Of a DNA stretch of 64,000 nt, positions 10,762 to 21,239 are shown one piece after another. Origin of the DNA: Cladocopium goreaui (lineage: Eukaryota; Sar; Dinophyceae; Suessiales; Symbiodiniaceae); NCBI GenBank assembly GCA_947184155.2, contig CAMXCT020002668.1:1287714-1351713 (forward strand), read 5' to 3'. How positions within the stretch are numbered: position 1 is the first letter of the stretch; each line of letters starts with the position of its first letter. Made by a program: the position numbers and the translations under genes. The notes beneath the pieces were generated by a model. It worked only from the letters and a program-made list of their open reading frames with translations, was not told the DNA's origin and did no database searches.

Positions 10762-10830
10762 ACCAGCAGGATCCGGCCAGACGCAGAAACATGCGACATC
10801 GTTCTGTGTCTGGAGTTTTTTCAGCTTGAC
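10762..10830 (+). CDS. Putative second exon after 10390-10494
   Basis: Acceptor gcagctcag, then phase 0: TSRIRPDAETCDIVLCLEFF. The join to the preceding exon keeps the frame. The donor is not clear; the frame stays open beyond 10830. Protein family unknown. Confidence 0.45.
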
Positions 10831-11733
10831 CGTTGCGATTGGCCAAAAACCAGTGGTTTCAAGTTTTCAAGATTCTTGATTTTATATCTGAAAAAAACAA
10901 CTATAGTTATCTCCATTTACGGTTAGATACACCCGAATTTTATGGGCCAAATTGTGCCATGTAGACGTCCGGACGTCCACCTCTCTGACCACATAGATTC
11001 GCCCCGGTTTTTGGTCGACCGGAAGGGTTCTTTCAAATATAAACATATGGGTGTGTCTGAAAATGTCGTGTACCCCTAAACCCAATGGTTTTGCTGATCA
11101 TTATCCCTATTAAATGGCGATTTCATTGGGAATATATACCCTATTTTCAGACAAACCCATATTTTCTTTGTTTGGCATTAGGATATAATCCAATTGTTGG
11201 TAGTTTCACTCGAATATCTCCCACTTATCGATCTTATCTTCTGGTTTTAAGTTGCTGGTTTCGTGGTTCTTATTTTCAACCAGTGATGATGATCCTGAGT
11301 GACTGACCGAGACATTTCGTAGTGACATTCAGACGGGAGTGGCTCAACCACCAGCGTTGCATTTTCTATCCAGAGATGAGAGTTGCAACAAGTTAAGCGG
11401 GTGTAAATCATCGTTGCAAACCCCCTAAATTGGCACTATAACATATTATAACCCCTATAACTATGGTTTAATATCTACTTCGCATAACTGGAACTGCACT
11501 TTCAAGTAATAAGTTGGGAATTTTGAGAATACAATAAATCTAGCAGCCTAGTTTCATTGTTTTAGTGAAATTGTCCTTTTGTATGTCAAACAAGGTTGAC
11601 ATCAGACGAAACTGGGTAAACCTTGGTGAATGGCGGTGGAATGTGCTTTGCCATAAATGGGGTTACAATACATACCACGCAGTTATTTTGTGTAGGGTAC
11701 GGCTCCTTTGATCAAACGTAGCACTAGATTCAG

Positions 11734-11805
11734 GTGACACAAGACCCAACAACAGCCATCGTCATGCAGTGTGTGGGTGCGAAACCAACTGAAGCCATTC
11801 GGAGT
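11734..11805 (+). CDS. Putative coding exon
   Basis: Acceptor agattcag, then VTQDPTTAIVMQCVGAKPTE and AIRS before an in-frame TGA. It could be a terminal exon (24 codons plus stop) or splice out just before the stop. Composition is coding-like. Family unknown. Confidence 0.45.
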
Positions 11806-11956
11806 TGAGTCTCCTCTAAAATTGGATGTTGGATAAGTTTTTTTCTGCCTTTCCTTGTTGACTGGGTCAATCTTGGATTGATACTGTAATACTTACGTAG
11901 ATATTTTGCTATGGCTATAAGGAATATTTACTGACTAACCAAGAAAGAAATTGCAG

Positions 11957-12030
11957 CGTATGAAAGGTTGGCCATGCTGAGTACACAGCCTATCCCAATG
12001 CATTCCTGTTTGATGAAATCACACACTTAC
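11957..12030 (+). CDS. Possible short exon
   Basis: After aattgcag an open frame reads YERLAMLSTQPIPMHSCLMK. It ends in a stop just before element B1. Weak support, from acceptor and frame only. Confidence 0.3.
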
Positions 12031-12049
12031 TACTGTAACCACAATTAGT

Positions 12050-12154
12050 TACCCTCTGGTAAATTAACATAGACCCTGAAAATCACCAATTTTTAATGGA
12101 AACTAATCTTCCAACCCCTATCTGCCAGGGTCTATGTTAATTTACCAGAGGGTA
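12050..12154 (+). mobile_element. Family B TIR element B1
   Basis: The ends TACCCTCTGGTAAATTAACA and TGTTAATTTACCAGAGGGTA are perfect inverted repeats, and the stem extends through TAGACCCTG / CAGGGTCTA. Core: AATGGAAACTAATCTTCCAA. It shares its outer 13 bp with family A but has a different interior. 105 bp. GT and AG lie inside the TIRs. Confidence 0.8.
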
Positions 12155-12688
12155 TATCATATTTTGCTGGTTGCATAGCACATTACCAGGAGCTTCTGAG
12201 TCTTTTTTTTGAGAGACCTTGCTTGCAATCAGGGAAAGTTAAGCCTCCATGGAGGATTATGATTGACGAATATTGATAATGCACACAGTAATGTATACAT
12301 TCATTTTTAAATATACACACACATACATAACATTCAATGAATTATGGAATGTAAATATGTAGATATATATAATATGTGTATATATATATATATTATGCAT
12401 ATATATATATATGAGCTACAGCCAAAATTTAGGTTAATGGAGAGTAGTATTCGAGACATCTCTATTTTTTAGAAATTGAGCTGGGGCTTGGAATCCCGAA
12501 AACGACAATGCAATCTTCAAAAAACGATAACATTTGCTCTTATACCAAAACCTGAAAAAACGATAATACACTCTTCAAAAATTGATGACTTGGAGCTATA
12601 TATACCAAATATTGACCGTGGCCCATCTAAAGCATTAGCCACCATGTTAACCACTTGTGATGACCATCACGAGCGTTGTCACGCCGAG

Positions 12689-12751
12689 GTGCTTGGTCAC
12701 TGGCACCGATGTCCTGGCCTATCTGAAGGCCATTCCAACCACGGGGACACG
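12689..12751 (+). CDS. Putative short coding exon
   Basis: Acceptor acgccgag, then CLVTGTDVLAYLKAIPTTGT in phase 2 and a donor ACACG|gtagga. 63 nt. Normal-complexity peptide in a GC-richer patch. Family not recognised. Confidence 0.45.
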
Positions 12752-13390
12752 GTAGGACAGGGTGGGAGAGGCATTCCAGCAATGTTTGTTGGGGAGTTGG
12801 ATGATGATGATATGTTTTTCTATGGCAAATATTTTAGTGATCACTATTATATATGTGTTTCTGATGATGATGGTTTTGATCCTGATCTTGAGCTGGATCA
12901 ATTGATGTTCGTGCTTGTCTGAATGATCTTCATGATTTTGATGTGGATTAAAATGATTAAAGGCACTCACCATGACAATGATTGGCCATCAACATCAGTA
13001 TTGTGTGGATGGTATCATCATGATGCCTTTTTTGGACGCATGTTTTGGACAATCTGAAATCATCTTAAAGCTTTCTGACATTTTTCAATGGAATTGCAAT
13101 GAATTGAATAGACATTGAAAATTGATAAATCACGGTAAATTAAATTATATCATATCAAGTCATATTGTACAAGTCATATTGAATGGATCTAACTAGTTCA
13201 TTCCTAAATGGAGTTTAACTAACTGTCAATTTATTCATAAACGGAGTTTAACCAACTGTCATTAGGTCATGATTAAATCATCCAGTCATATTAAAATCAT
13301 ATCTAATATGGATCCACGTTTATCGCCTCGCACTCGCCACGGTCATTGTGTGTTCGGGTTTCGGCTTTCGCCGATGGCCATCGTCGGCAG

Positions 13391-13475
13391 GCCATGCGTG
13401 ATCACTTTGGAAACAAAAAGATCGCCTGGTGGGCGGACTACTACAAGCTGGAGTTGCTTGGAGCTGAACACTATG
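13391..13475 (+). CDS. Putative coding exon
   Basis: Acceptor gtcggcag, then AMRDHFGNKKIAWWADYYKL and ELLGAEHY, donor CTATG|gtggat. The frame is also open upstream (VRVSAFADGHRRQ), so the exon could start earlier. Trp/Tyr-rich and protein-like, but not recognised. Confidence 0.55.
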
Positions 13476-13849
13476 GTGGATAGTAACCGATAGTTACCAT
13501 GTAAGCATTGTTCATAAATGTTCATGTTTTTTTTTAATCTCAAAAAATCCATGAACATCATGAACATGAATAGATTTTTCGAGACTTAACAATTCATGAA
13601 AATCCATTGACATTCATGAACATCAACATTAACATGATTTAATCATGACATGAACATTAATCCTTGGACATTATTCATGATTGTTGAATTTTACACATGG
13701 TTTAACCATCAAAAATTGAGACTTCACAATCGTGTCAGGTCACCACACCTTTAGGATGGTGGATTTCACCAAAATTTCCCACAAAATCGTGGTTGGAATC
13801 ACAACTGGCTGGCTGGATGAACGGGGGCATATAACATGCAACGTGAAAA

Positions 13850-13924
13850 TTCGATATATATATATATATCATCTTATATATATATCATCTTATATATATA
13901 TATATATTATATATATATCATCTT

Positions 13925-13955
<31 letters not shown>

Positions 13956-14042
13956 CTATTTATATTTATATGATTTACATTATATATATATTATATGTAC
14001 AAATATCCAATATATACATCATATACATATATATATATATAG
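13850..14042. repeat. TA/ATATC microsatellite
   Basis: Several TATATATATCATCTTA units followed by pure TA runs and TATACATATATA. Frames through it give only Ile/Tyr. No gene. Confidence 0.75.
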
Positions 14043-14493
14043 AGATTGTATCAGACCAACCGTTTGGACCGTTTGGGGGATTTAGAAAAAATCGAGTTAA
14101 AAGTAACATGGATGGATGGTTTAGGCTCAGGTTTACAGAGAAAACGTAATTCGATTTGATACGGGTTGTGGAGCAGGCTTGGGGATTTTTGGGTAGTGGT
14201 GCTAATTTCCAGGAACCTTGAGATAAAGTAAGCTATTGTCATTGGTATTTCCTATTATTATTGTTTGGATATGCAGATGGGTACTTACGTACATGTGTAT
14301 ATATATATATATATTTATATTGTATACTTGAGACCATCGAATGCAACCCATGATGCTAGATTTGCTAGCCTCTTCTATTAATTCTGCATACTCAGACTGG
14401 TACATAGCTGGATTTCAAACAATTACCACAGACAGGGACCCCGAATCCACCACGTCCCTTGTTGCTTTCATTTCCTTGTTAAAAAAATGGTAG

Positions 14494-14597
14494 TACCCTC
14501 TTGTTATTTAACATGGCCATGGCAAATCACCATTTTTAATGGGTAAACCCAGCTATTTTCCCTACCATGGCGAACTGTTAGTCATAACCAGATGGTA
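14494..14597 (+). mobile_element. Family A element A3 (degenerate left half)
   Basis: TACCCTCTTGTTATTTAACA at the left and CATAACCAGATGGTA at the right. Core: AAATCACCATTTTTAATGGG. The 3' TIR is followed directly by AGT, making ATG|GTAAGT, a consensus donor. Confidence 0.6.
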
Positions 14598-14860
14598 AGT
14601 AGCCCAAAGTCTCATGGTCAATCGACACTTTCCTTCTGAACGTTGTAGAGTGACCATTCTGGGTGTCCATGATTTTCGGACAAACTCGCATAGGCAGAGG
14701 CATCATTTTATGTGAAGATGGCCTCAAAACCTATCAAGATTGCCATATTTGGGGGTAAAACCATCCATTAATCAGCTATTTTATAGGGTACCGTTTGGGT
14801 ACCAGGGTCTTGACCATAACCATGTCATTTCTGTTTTGGGTATCCAGATCTGGTTGCGCT

Positions 14861-14900
14861 TTCCTTTCGGATCCTTTCGGATCCTTTCGGATCCTTTCGG
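14861..14900. repeat. Four perfect 10-bp repeats (ATCCTTTCGG)
   Basis: Four head-to-tail copies of a 10-bp unit containing a GGATCC junction. The array lies immediately upstream of an exon-like stretch. Unknown significance. Confidence 0.85.
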
Positions 14901-14906
14901 CCCGAG

Positions 14907-14952
14907 GAACGTGACGAAAAACATCACGCAATGGAATTGCACCGAGATGGAG
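14907..14952 (+). CDS. Possible short exon
   Basis: Acceptor cccgag, then NVTKNITQWNCTEME and donor GGAG|gtccca. Only 46 nt and not recognised. The frame stays open past the donor. Confidence 0.35.
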
Positions 14953-15761
14953 GTCCCATCACTTGATCTTCTTGTACAGACATGTGATCGATATGATATG
15001 TATAGAAGATAAATAATATACATATAGACAATATATACATGTAACATGATATGATATGATATGATATGATATGATTACTTAATATAGACATGTATATATA
15101 TACAGTGTTACATGTAATGATTCAAACATGCTAAGTTGTAATCACACTATGATACATGTATGACTATATGTACAATGTACTTCCTTGACTTCACAAAACA
15201 TTTTTGTTTTGGATCAACAATCTTGGAGTCTCCATGTTTGTCAAGATTGGGTGTCCTGGGACTGGCAACAATCTCGCCAGCCGTGACTTTGAATGATGCT
15301 TTGGATTGCAGCATTGAATGATTGCTGATTAAGCAAGAAGCTCCAGATAGTGATATTACATGATATTACCATCATTATTCTAGTATTATTCTAGTCTTGA
15401 ATCAAAGCATTGTTGAGAATATGATTGCCTGTCATGCTACACGAAGATAGTGATAATTATTGTTGAAAATGATATATATATAATCGTTCGAGCCAACATT
15501 TTAGGTTGCTGATTCATAATGATTCAGCCATTAACAGGTATTAACCCTTCACCATCATTTTACATATCCCCCTGTCATTGTTTGGCCCCCAACATGAATC
15601 GATCCAAGATATCCAAGACTCTTGTCTTTGGATTTCTAAATTCAGAATTAAAAAATGCCCCTTGAATTTGTCAATTCCCATTTATTGTATTTTATTGTCA
15701 TGATTTTCCATTTCTGGTCATTGATTCCCATGCAATTCCTCATCCCATCCTTTCTCCCCAG

Positions 15762-15842
15762 GTGTCTTACTATGATCAGATGACGGCCTGCGAGAACAAG
15801 CAGGAGAAGCTCGAGCAGATCGCCTGCGAAGTCCATGAGAGG
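15762..15842 (+). CDS. Putative coding exon (charged, helical)
   Basis: A strong pyrimidine-rich acceptor (tttctccccag) is followed by VSYYDQMTACENKQEKLEQI and ACEVHE. A GC donor (CATGAGAG|gcgtgt) is the likely end; the frame stays open beyond. The Lys/Glu/Gln pattern suggests an amphipathic helix. Family not recognised. One of the clearer exon calls. Confidence 0.6.
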
Positions 15843-15892
15843 CGTGTCCTGTTTGTGGTGCTCCGGGGGGGTTGGAGAGGCGCACAAAAGAG

Positions 15893-15984
15893 ATAGCTAT
15901 TGAAAATGGCCCAGTCGAAATAGTTGATTTACCCATTAATAGCATGGCGATTTTCCATAGTTATGTAAACGTTTACCAGGGGGT
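15893..15984 (+). mobile_element. Family A element A4, left TIR missing
   Basis: It starts within the stem (ATAGCTATTGAAAATGGCCC) and ends normally with GTTTACCAGGGGGTA. The outer left TIR is absent, so this copy is truncated. It shares GTCGAAATAGTTGATTTACC with A1, defining a subfamily. Confidence 0.6.
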
Positions 15985-16442
15985 AGCCATGAAAAAATGT
16001 GTCTTGATGGAATTGAATATATATATATATTATGTCATTAACTCTAATCAACAAGAAATGGCCATATGATGAGAACATAAATGGGAGCTAAATTGGTGCA
16101 AGTAACTAGCTTAACGATTGAGTTTATGGTGCGTATGCCGAGTCAGACTCAAAAAAAAAACTTATAACTAGGGTAGGGGGCACCACCTTGTGTGATATGA
16201 TGTGATAAAGAAGCAACAATGTGGATTTAACCACCAAACCGGTGGGATTTAACTGGTTGAGGATAGAACATATCAGCAACCAAAAAGGTGATGTAATGGA
16301 GGTATCATGGGATAGTTTTCCAACAAATACCAATAGAAATATATAAATATATATCAGAGGTATTTAAGGCTTATTATAAATTATTACTATTGATTCTCGT
16401 CTCTTTGGATTTTTGGAGTGAACCATCCAGCCAGCCATTCAG

Positions 16443-16548
16443 TTCCAGTATCGGGGGATGCAATCCGTAGAATCCATGGTCTATCGTCCCTTCCAACGCT
16501 GCCGCAGCCGAGGGCTGGACAAGATGGACTTGTTCAGATGCACAAAGC
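16443..16548 (+). CDS. Putative coding exon
   Basis: Acceptor gccattcag, then FQYRGMQSVESMVYRPFQRC and a basic continuation (RSRGLDKMDLFRCTK), donor AAAGC|gttagt. 106 nt, phase 0 to 1. Coding-like; family unknown. Confidence 0.5.
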
Positions 16549-16579
16549 GTTAGTTATATCTACCATAGAATTCTGTAGT

Positions 16580-16688
16580 TACCCTCTGGTAAATTAACAG
16601 TTGGACCCTGAAAATAACCCATTCTTAGTGGAAACTAATCTTCCAACCCCGACAACTGCCAGGGTCTATGTTAATTTACTGGAAGGTA
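16580..16688 (+). mobile_element. Family B TIR element B2
   Basis: Left end TACCCTCTGGTAAATTAACA, right end TGTTAATTTACTGGAAGGTA, core GTGGAAACTAATCTTCCAAC. The right TIR has two substitutions that remove the AG of TTACCAG. Confidence 0.7.
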
Positions 16689-16789
16689 TATCTAACAAAA
16701 ACATACCAATTTTCAGATCCACTGGTTTCGCCAGTGCCAATGCATGCCAATGCTCTCAGAAAACATTTCTTTACAAGCACAGATACAGT

Positions 16790-16872
16790 GCATGCGTCAT
16801 GGACAACAAGAATAGAGCGCTGCAGAATGTATTCAGGGCCAGCGGCCTGGAAAATTGGATCCGTGACAAACT
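16790..16872 (+). CDS. Possible coding exon, two frames open
   Basis: A coding-like island. One frame reads MDNKNRALQNVFRASGLENW, another HASWTTRIERCRMYSGPAAW. AG acceptors lie at several places before it and no donor is decisive. Family unknown. Confidence 0.35.
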
Positions 16873-17047
16873 CCTATTGCTGATTAAGTATGATATGTTG
16901 TTGAAATGCTCATATAAATGTGATATTTGAATAATGGGTATGATGGTATACAAAATATCTCGGTAGCTCGGTATAATATGTTCTTTCAAATCAGTTCCTC
17001 ACTCTCGTAACTTTTCCATACCATTCCAACAACCCCCTGGTCGTTAG

Positions 17048-17140
17048 GGATGTTTGTCGCCAGCTGCAGGACCAACGAATCGTGCACCACTATGCCTGCA
17101 TGTGGCTAGGCGGCACATGCAGATGGAAATTGGTGCAAGT
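17048..17140 (+). CDS. Putative coding exon
   Basis: After gtcgttag the frame reads DVCRQLQDQRIVHHYACMWL and continues with GGTCRWKL. An alternative Cys-rich frame, MFVASCRTNESCTTMPAC, is also open up to a stop. GC-rich patch; family unknown. Confidence 0.4.
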
Positions 17141-17739
17141 TCATATACCTGTTTAAGGAGTTGATGGAGACAGCCTCCACCATGGCAATATCCGGCATCG
17201 CTGGGCCCGGGAACTAGGCATGAGCATTTTGAGATGGGAACATCCATCTATAAACCAATGTTTTTTCATTGAGGGTCAGAGTTCGTAGCAGTTCTATTGC
17301 TCGACTTCATGTGGCATATGTCCTCATAGGAACACTCAGCCAATGATAAGAACAATGATACTGTGTACCAACAGGACATGATTTAGAGATTGACATTCAG
17401 CCAATTCAGGGGAAGTCTATGTCCTCATCAACTCAAGGATGCAATGATAACTATGATAACTGACGGTTTCTTAGCATTGCACACTTATAAGTTTTGTGTA
17501 AACGCATATGCTCGACTTGATTCTGAGGTACATGCAACATTGTTCACGCAACATGAAGACATGTATGTTCATAGTTATTAATTATATGTCATTATCAAGT
17601 GTTATTGATACTGTATATCTATACATATGTATATATATATTAAACATATAAATAAAATATATTTTCACAAATATAATACACATATCTATACACATCACAT
17701 ATATCTATATCTTGAATGATCGGATTTTCAAAACCTGAG

Positions 17740-17828
17740 GCTTTGAGGGCAAGTGGTCAACGTACCTGACCGAAGTGCAAAGTGCCAACAGCACCATCCA
17801 GGCAGTGAATCCGCGGCAAACATACCGG
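17740..17828 (+). CDS. Putative coding exon
   Basis: Acceptor acctgag, then phase 1: FEGKWSTYLTEVQSANSTIQ and AVNPRQTYR, donor TACCGG|gtggtg. 89 nt, ending in phase 0. One of the more convincing micro-exons, with clean borders and a protein-like, non-repetitive sequence. Family not recognised. Confidence 0.6.
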
Positions 17829-17869
17829 GTGGTGCCCCATAGTTAGCTAAGTTGGTTTAGTTTATAATC

Positions 17870-17966
17870 TTTATTTAACATAGCCATGGAAAATGGCCCA
17901 TTTATAGATGGTTTACCTATTAAACATGGTGATTTTCCATGGCTAGAATAAATAACCAGATGGTAA
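17870..17966. mobile_element. Family A-like element A17, inverted relative to A6
   Basis: It contains TTTAACATAGCCATGGAAAA, a central GGCCCATTTATAGATGG, and a right end AACCAGATGGTA. Together with the following 40 bp (TCTAATAACTATGGTTTATA...) it matches the reverse complement of 19017-19140. Confidence 0.55.
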
Positions 17967-18538
17967 GTCTAATAACTATGGTTTATAGATGTTTATAGGT
18001 GATATACCGAACTAGTTCATTGGATTTTGCCACCTATTTAGAACTGGGGGGCAGCAGCTTGTAGGGGGTTGATGAATACACGTGGGGATTGAATCAGGAT
18101 CCCCATGTTCCCCAATGGTGGAAATTGAATCACATTGACATAGTGATGAAATAGTGGTGAAGCCATTTTTTCTTGTTGATAGAGGAAATGTAATGTGAAC
18201 CATGAAAAAACATTTTGCAGGCATCAGCACAATATATACTTTTCTTATTGAACGGTTCGCAAACTGGAAAATCACATGTTTTAAGTTCGGCAAATCAGCA
18301 TGTTTATCATCCATTTGTATGGGCCGTGGCTTCCATAGTCCATAGCTATGTTGAAGAACCGGAGCCTACATGTATAATATATATATATATATATACAATA
18401 ATGGTTCATATATCCTGATATATAAACCCATCATGGATGATAACATTTACACAATCACTTAGTGGCACTGAAGATACTGCACATCATGGGAAAGCATCAG
18501 ATCCCGAAGATGCACCAAAATCTACTGATTAAGCATAA

Positions 18539-18632
18539 CCCATAGGATCCATGGTGCTGGTATATATGCTAACATGACTGGGGTATATTGATGGTAAATG
18601 TTACCATATATAGCATACATGGATCCTATGGG
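18539..18632. mobile_element. Family D TIR element D3
   Basis: Ends CCCATAGGATCCATGGTGCT and ACATGGATCCTATGGG. The interior TATATATGCTAACATGACTG matches D2 in inverse order. 94 bp. Noncoding. Confidence 0.7.
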
Positions 18633-18713
18633 TAATGTTTCCTATCAACTTTCCTCTAAAAGTGTTACTTTGTATGAAAAGACAGGCCCCTACTCTCCGG
18701 TATGTTTTCACAG

Positions 18714-18757
18714 TTTGCGAAGTGGAAGGAATGGCTAGTTCGATGATTTACCCCCTG
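18714..18757 (+). CDS. Possible exon running into element A5
   Basis: Acceptor tttcacag, then phase 1: CEVEGMASSMIYPL, where YPL is encoded by the element TIR just before GTAATT. 44 nt. An overlapping frame ends in a stop, so this is tentative. Confidence 0.35.
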
Positions 18758-18853
18758 GTAATTTAACATAATTGAAACTTGCCCAGTAGTTGATTTACCT
18801 ATTTAACATAGTGATTTTCCATAGCTATTTGATGCTATTTCTATGTTTACAAG
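18749..18853 (+). mobile_element. Family A element A5, right end eroded (candidate introner)
   Basis: Left end TACCCCCTGGTAATTTAACA, stem AACATAGTGATTTTCCATAG. The right TIR is no longer recognisable, but the segment ends at TTTACAAG next to a coding-like stretch. A GT-AG intron at 18758-18853 (96 nt) is possible. Confidence 0.5.
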
Positions 18854-18984
18854 GCCGGGGACCTCTTCAAAAATGGTGCTTCTCGGCGCCACTTGGGGCT
18901 CATCCTGCCAGGACTTGAAGTACGAGTACCGCGCCATCAAGCGTGCCTTGGTCGCAGCACAGACGTGTGAAACTCTTAAAAATG
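18854..18984 (+). CDS. Putative coding exon, frame ambiguous
   Basis: A GC-rich island after tttacaag. Two frames are open. One reads MVLLGATWGSSCQDLKYEYR and AIKRALVAAQTCETLK and continues to 19016. The other reads AGDLFKNGASRRHLGLILPG. The first also continues in the duplicated flank after element A6, which favours it. Family unknown. Confidence 0.45.
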
Positions 18985-19016
18985 GTTCTTTGAATAACTC
19001 CAACATCCAAATTTGT

Positions 19017-19155
19017 ATATCACCTATAAACATCTATAAACCATAGTTATTAGACTTACCATCTGGTAATTTAACATAGCCATGGAAAATCACCCTTTTT
19101 AATAGGTAAACCATCTATAAATGGGCCATTGTCCATGGCTATGTTACCAGAGGGT
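19017..19155 (+). mobile_element. Composite insertion with element A6 and long target duplication
   Basis: A family A element (TTACCATCTGGTAATTTAAC ... TTACCAGAGGGTA) preceded by TATCACCTATAAACATCTAT. The whole 139-bp block is flanked by a 21-bp direct repeat, AACTCCAACATCCAAATTTG+T, at 18996-19016 and 19156-19176. An open frame spans the site if the block and one repeat are removed. Confidence 0.65.
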
Positions 19156-19853
19156 AACTCCAACATCCAAATTTGTCGCTTGGTGATACGCAAAGAACAT
19201 CTAACTATAGTTAGGGTTCATAAACCAACCAATAACTGGGGGCCCCAGATCGTTTCTGAACAGTTGAAAAGCAAAAAAACTGCTATTCCAACAGAATCCT
19301 GATCTTAGATTCTTTGTTCTTGGGTCATGTTCAGTAACCCAATTTCCCGATCACATTTTTCATCCCCCCTAAGGTTTGGGCCAATGTTAGATGAATAGAT
19401 CGAATAGTAAACACATGTTTCGATTGGGAATATGAAAAAAAGGGGAGGTAGACATGTGACCCATGCCATTCTTTTAGGTTTGACATGTGATTTCATTTAA
19501 GTAGATCATCCCAAAGTCTTGTCTTGTTTTTAGAATGTCACGAAATGGGTATGGGTCAAAGTTGAAGAAACCGAAGCTACACACCTTGGGCACATTTGAT
19601 ACTCCAAGCATCCCATCGTGGAAGTACCCAATTTGATCGATACCCAAACAACTAGAAGCTTGAAGTATGGCATCAAATCCATTTTCTCTATCTGAACAAA
19701 GGGTTAGCGTTTGCTGTTTAGCGTCCTCATGTTCATAGCTGAAATATTAATGTTTTGGTGGTTGGTGGAAGCCATACGTATATTTTGGATACGATTTTAT
19801 GTTCATCCAGCAGAATCCGCAGATTTGTCGCTTAGGAATTCTTTGCCTCTTAG

Positions 19854-19945
19854 AGGCGTTTGTGGCAGAGGATCTGGATGCCAAGATTGAAGAGTGCATG
19901 GCAGCCAGGCAGCCAAAAACGGACCCGTGCAATCTTTGCGGCTTG
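19854..19945 (+). CDS. Putative coding exon (C-x2-C motif)
   Basis: Acceptor ctcttag, then AFVAEDLDAKIEECMAARQP and KTDPCNLCGL, donor GGCTTG|gtattg. The CNLC pair is suggestive of metal or disulfide binding but not diagnostic. GC-rich relative to flanks. Good exon candidate; family unknown. Confidence 0.55.
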
Positions 19946-20459
19946 GTATTGGGTGCGTAAAAAATGTTTTTTTTAGTGGGGGATATCCCCATAAAATAGC
20001 TATGTTCATTCCGGGAAGATAAAGCCCGGGGTTTTGGCGTAGATTATTCTCAGACAAACCCGGGTCGGCACTCCCTCCAATACTTCCCAAATATTCCCAA
20101 ACAAGTGCTTGATGGTGTTTTATTCTTCTTTTCATCTTGACAATTGGTTAAACACCCACCTCAGAACCATGGAATACGGTGGATGCTTTCGTTTTGGTTT
20201 GCCAAATAGGCAGTTTATTGTCGGTTGGATGGGGGGATTTTATTATGATCCTAAACTTGAGAGCCTCAGACATAGCTGGTCTGATGTAGCTTGACACCAC
20301 CAACACTTGGGAGTAAACCACTAAGCGAATGATCATCTAAGTGTCTAAGTGCTAACCACGCTGATATATGATGATATATGTACATGCCGTGTTTCTATAT
20401 ATATATGGAAAAGGCTTCCCTGGGTCTTTCTTTTCTTGATGCTTTTTTCGGTGTGACAG

Positions 20460-20526
20460 GTTTAGCGCTTCGGCTGTGCACAGCCAGTGTGTCTTGGTCG
20501 ATGAGAAATGGACGGCGTTGGAGTTG
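20460..20526 (+). CDS. Putative coding exon
   Basis: Acceptor tgtgacag, then FSASAVHSQCVLVDEKWTAL and EL, donor GAGTTG|gttggt. 67 nt. Protein-like; family not recognised. Confidence 0.45.
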
Positions 20527-20592
20527 GTTGGTTGATGGCGCGGCTACGGCTATGGGATAAGCAACAAAAAAGATGTAGCTTCACAAGCATTT

Positions 20593-20705
20593 CTGGTTGG
20601 TGGTTTGGAAGATGAATTGTATGACTTTCCATATATTGGAAAGTTCATCATCCCAACTGACGAAGTCATATTTTTCAGAGGGGTAGGTTGTCAACCACCA
20701 AGCAG
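20593..20705 (+). mobile_element. Family C TIR element C3
   Basis: Left end CTGGTTGGTGGTTTGGAAGA, right end TCAACCACCAAGCAG. It holds the conserved CATCATCCCAACTGACGA and TTTTTCAGAGGGGTAGG blocks. Confidence 0.7.
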
Positions 20706-20812
20706 ATTTGATCGTTTTTGCTCGTTTTTGTTTTTTTTAATGGTGAATAATGTGACCAACATGATCTATTTTTCCCCACCTGCCAGGTGAGGGTTGTTAG
20801 ATTTTATGTCAG

Positions 20813-20918
20813 TTGCCTCCTCCTCCTGCCGCCTCCTGCCTCCTGCCTCCTCCTCGTCCTCCTTGTCGTCCTTGTCGTCCTCGTCGTCCTCGTCGTCCTC
20901 GTCGTCCTCGTCCAACTG
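20813..20918 (+). repeat. Polypyrimidine tract, (CTCCTGC)n then (TCGTCC)n
   Basis: CTCCTGCC-type units give way to about eleven TCGTCC/TTGTCC hexamers. Strong strand asymmetry (pyrimidine on plus). All frames are open because of low complexity, so no gene is called. Confidence 0.8.
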
Positions 20919-20931
20919 CGACCCGCGATCC

Positions 20932-21233
20932 ACAGTGTTCGCTGCCGGACCTCAACCACGACCATCCACGCCAGTGTTCCCTGCCGGACCTCAACCACGA
21001 CCATCCACGCCCAGTGTTCCCTGCCGGACCTCAACCACGACCATCCCGCCCAGTGTTCCCTGCCGGACCTCAACCGCGAGTATCCACGCCCAGTGTTCCC
21101 TGCCGGACCTCAACCACGACCATCCACGCCCAGTGTTCCCTGCCGGACCTCAACTACGACCATCCACGCCCAGTGTTCCCTGCCGGACCTCAACCGCGAG
21201 TATCCACGCCAAGTGTTCCCTGCCGGACCTCAT
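20932..21233 (+). repeat. 40-bp minisatellite, about 7.5 copies
   Basis: The unit begins AGTGTTCCCTGCCGGACCTC and continues AACCACGACCATCCACGCCC. Copies differ by a few substitutions and one single-base deletion. 40 is not a multiple of three, and all three forward frames stay open, so the reading frames are a by-product of the repeat. Confidence 0.85.
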
Positions 21234-21239
21234 GTAGGA

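Noticed and set aside
15224-15300. Exon in the segment around GGGTGTCCTGGGACTGGCAA
   Set aside because: Two frames are open and neither has convincing borders; composition is only weakly coding-like.
17390-17581. 63-codon plus-strand frame starting MTFSQF
   Set aside because: AT-rich, no acceptor/donor consistent with neighbours, and composition typical of noncoding sequence.
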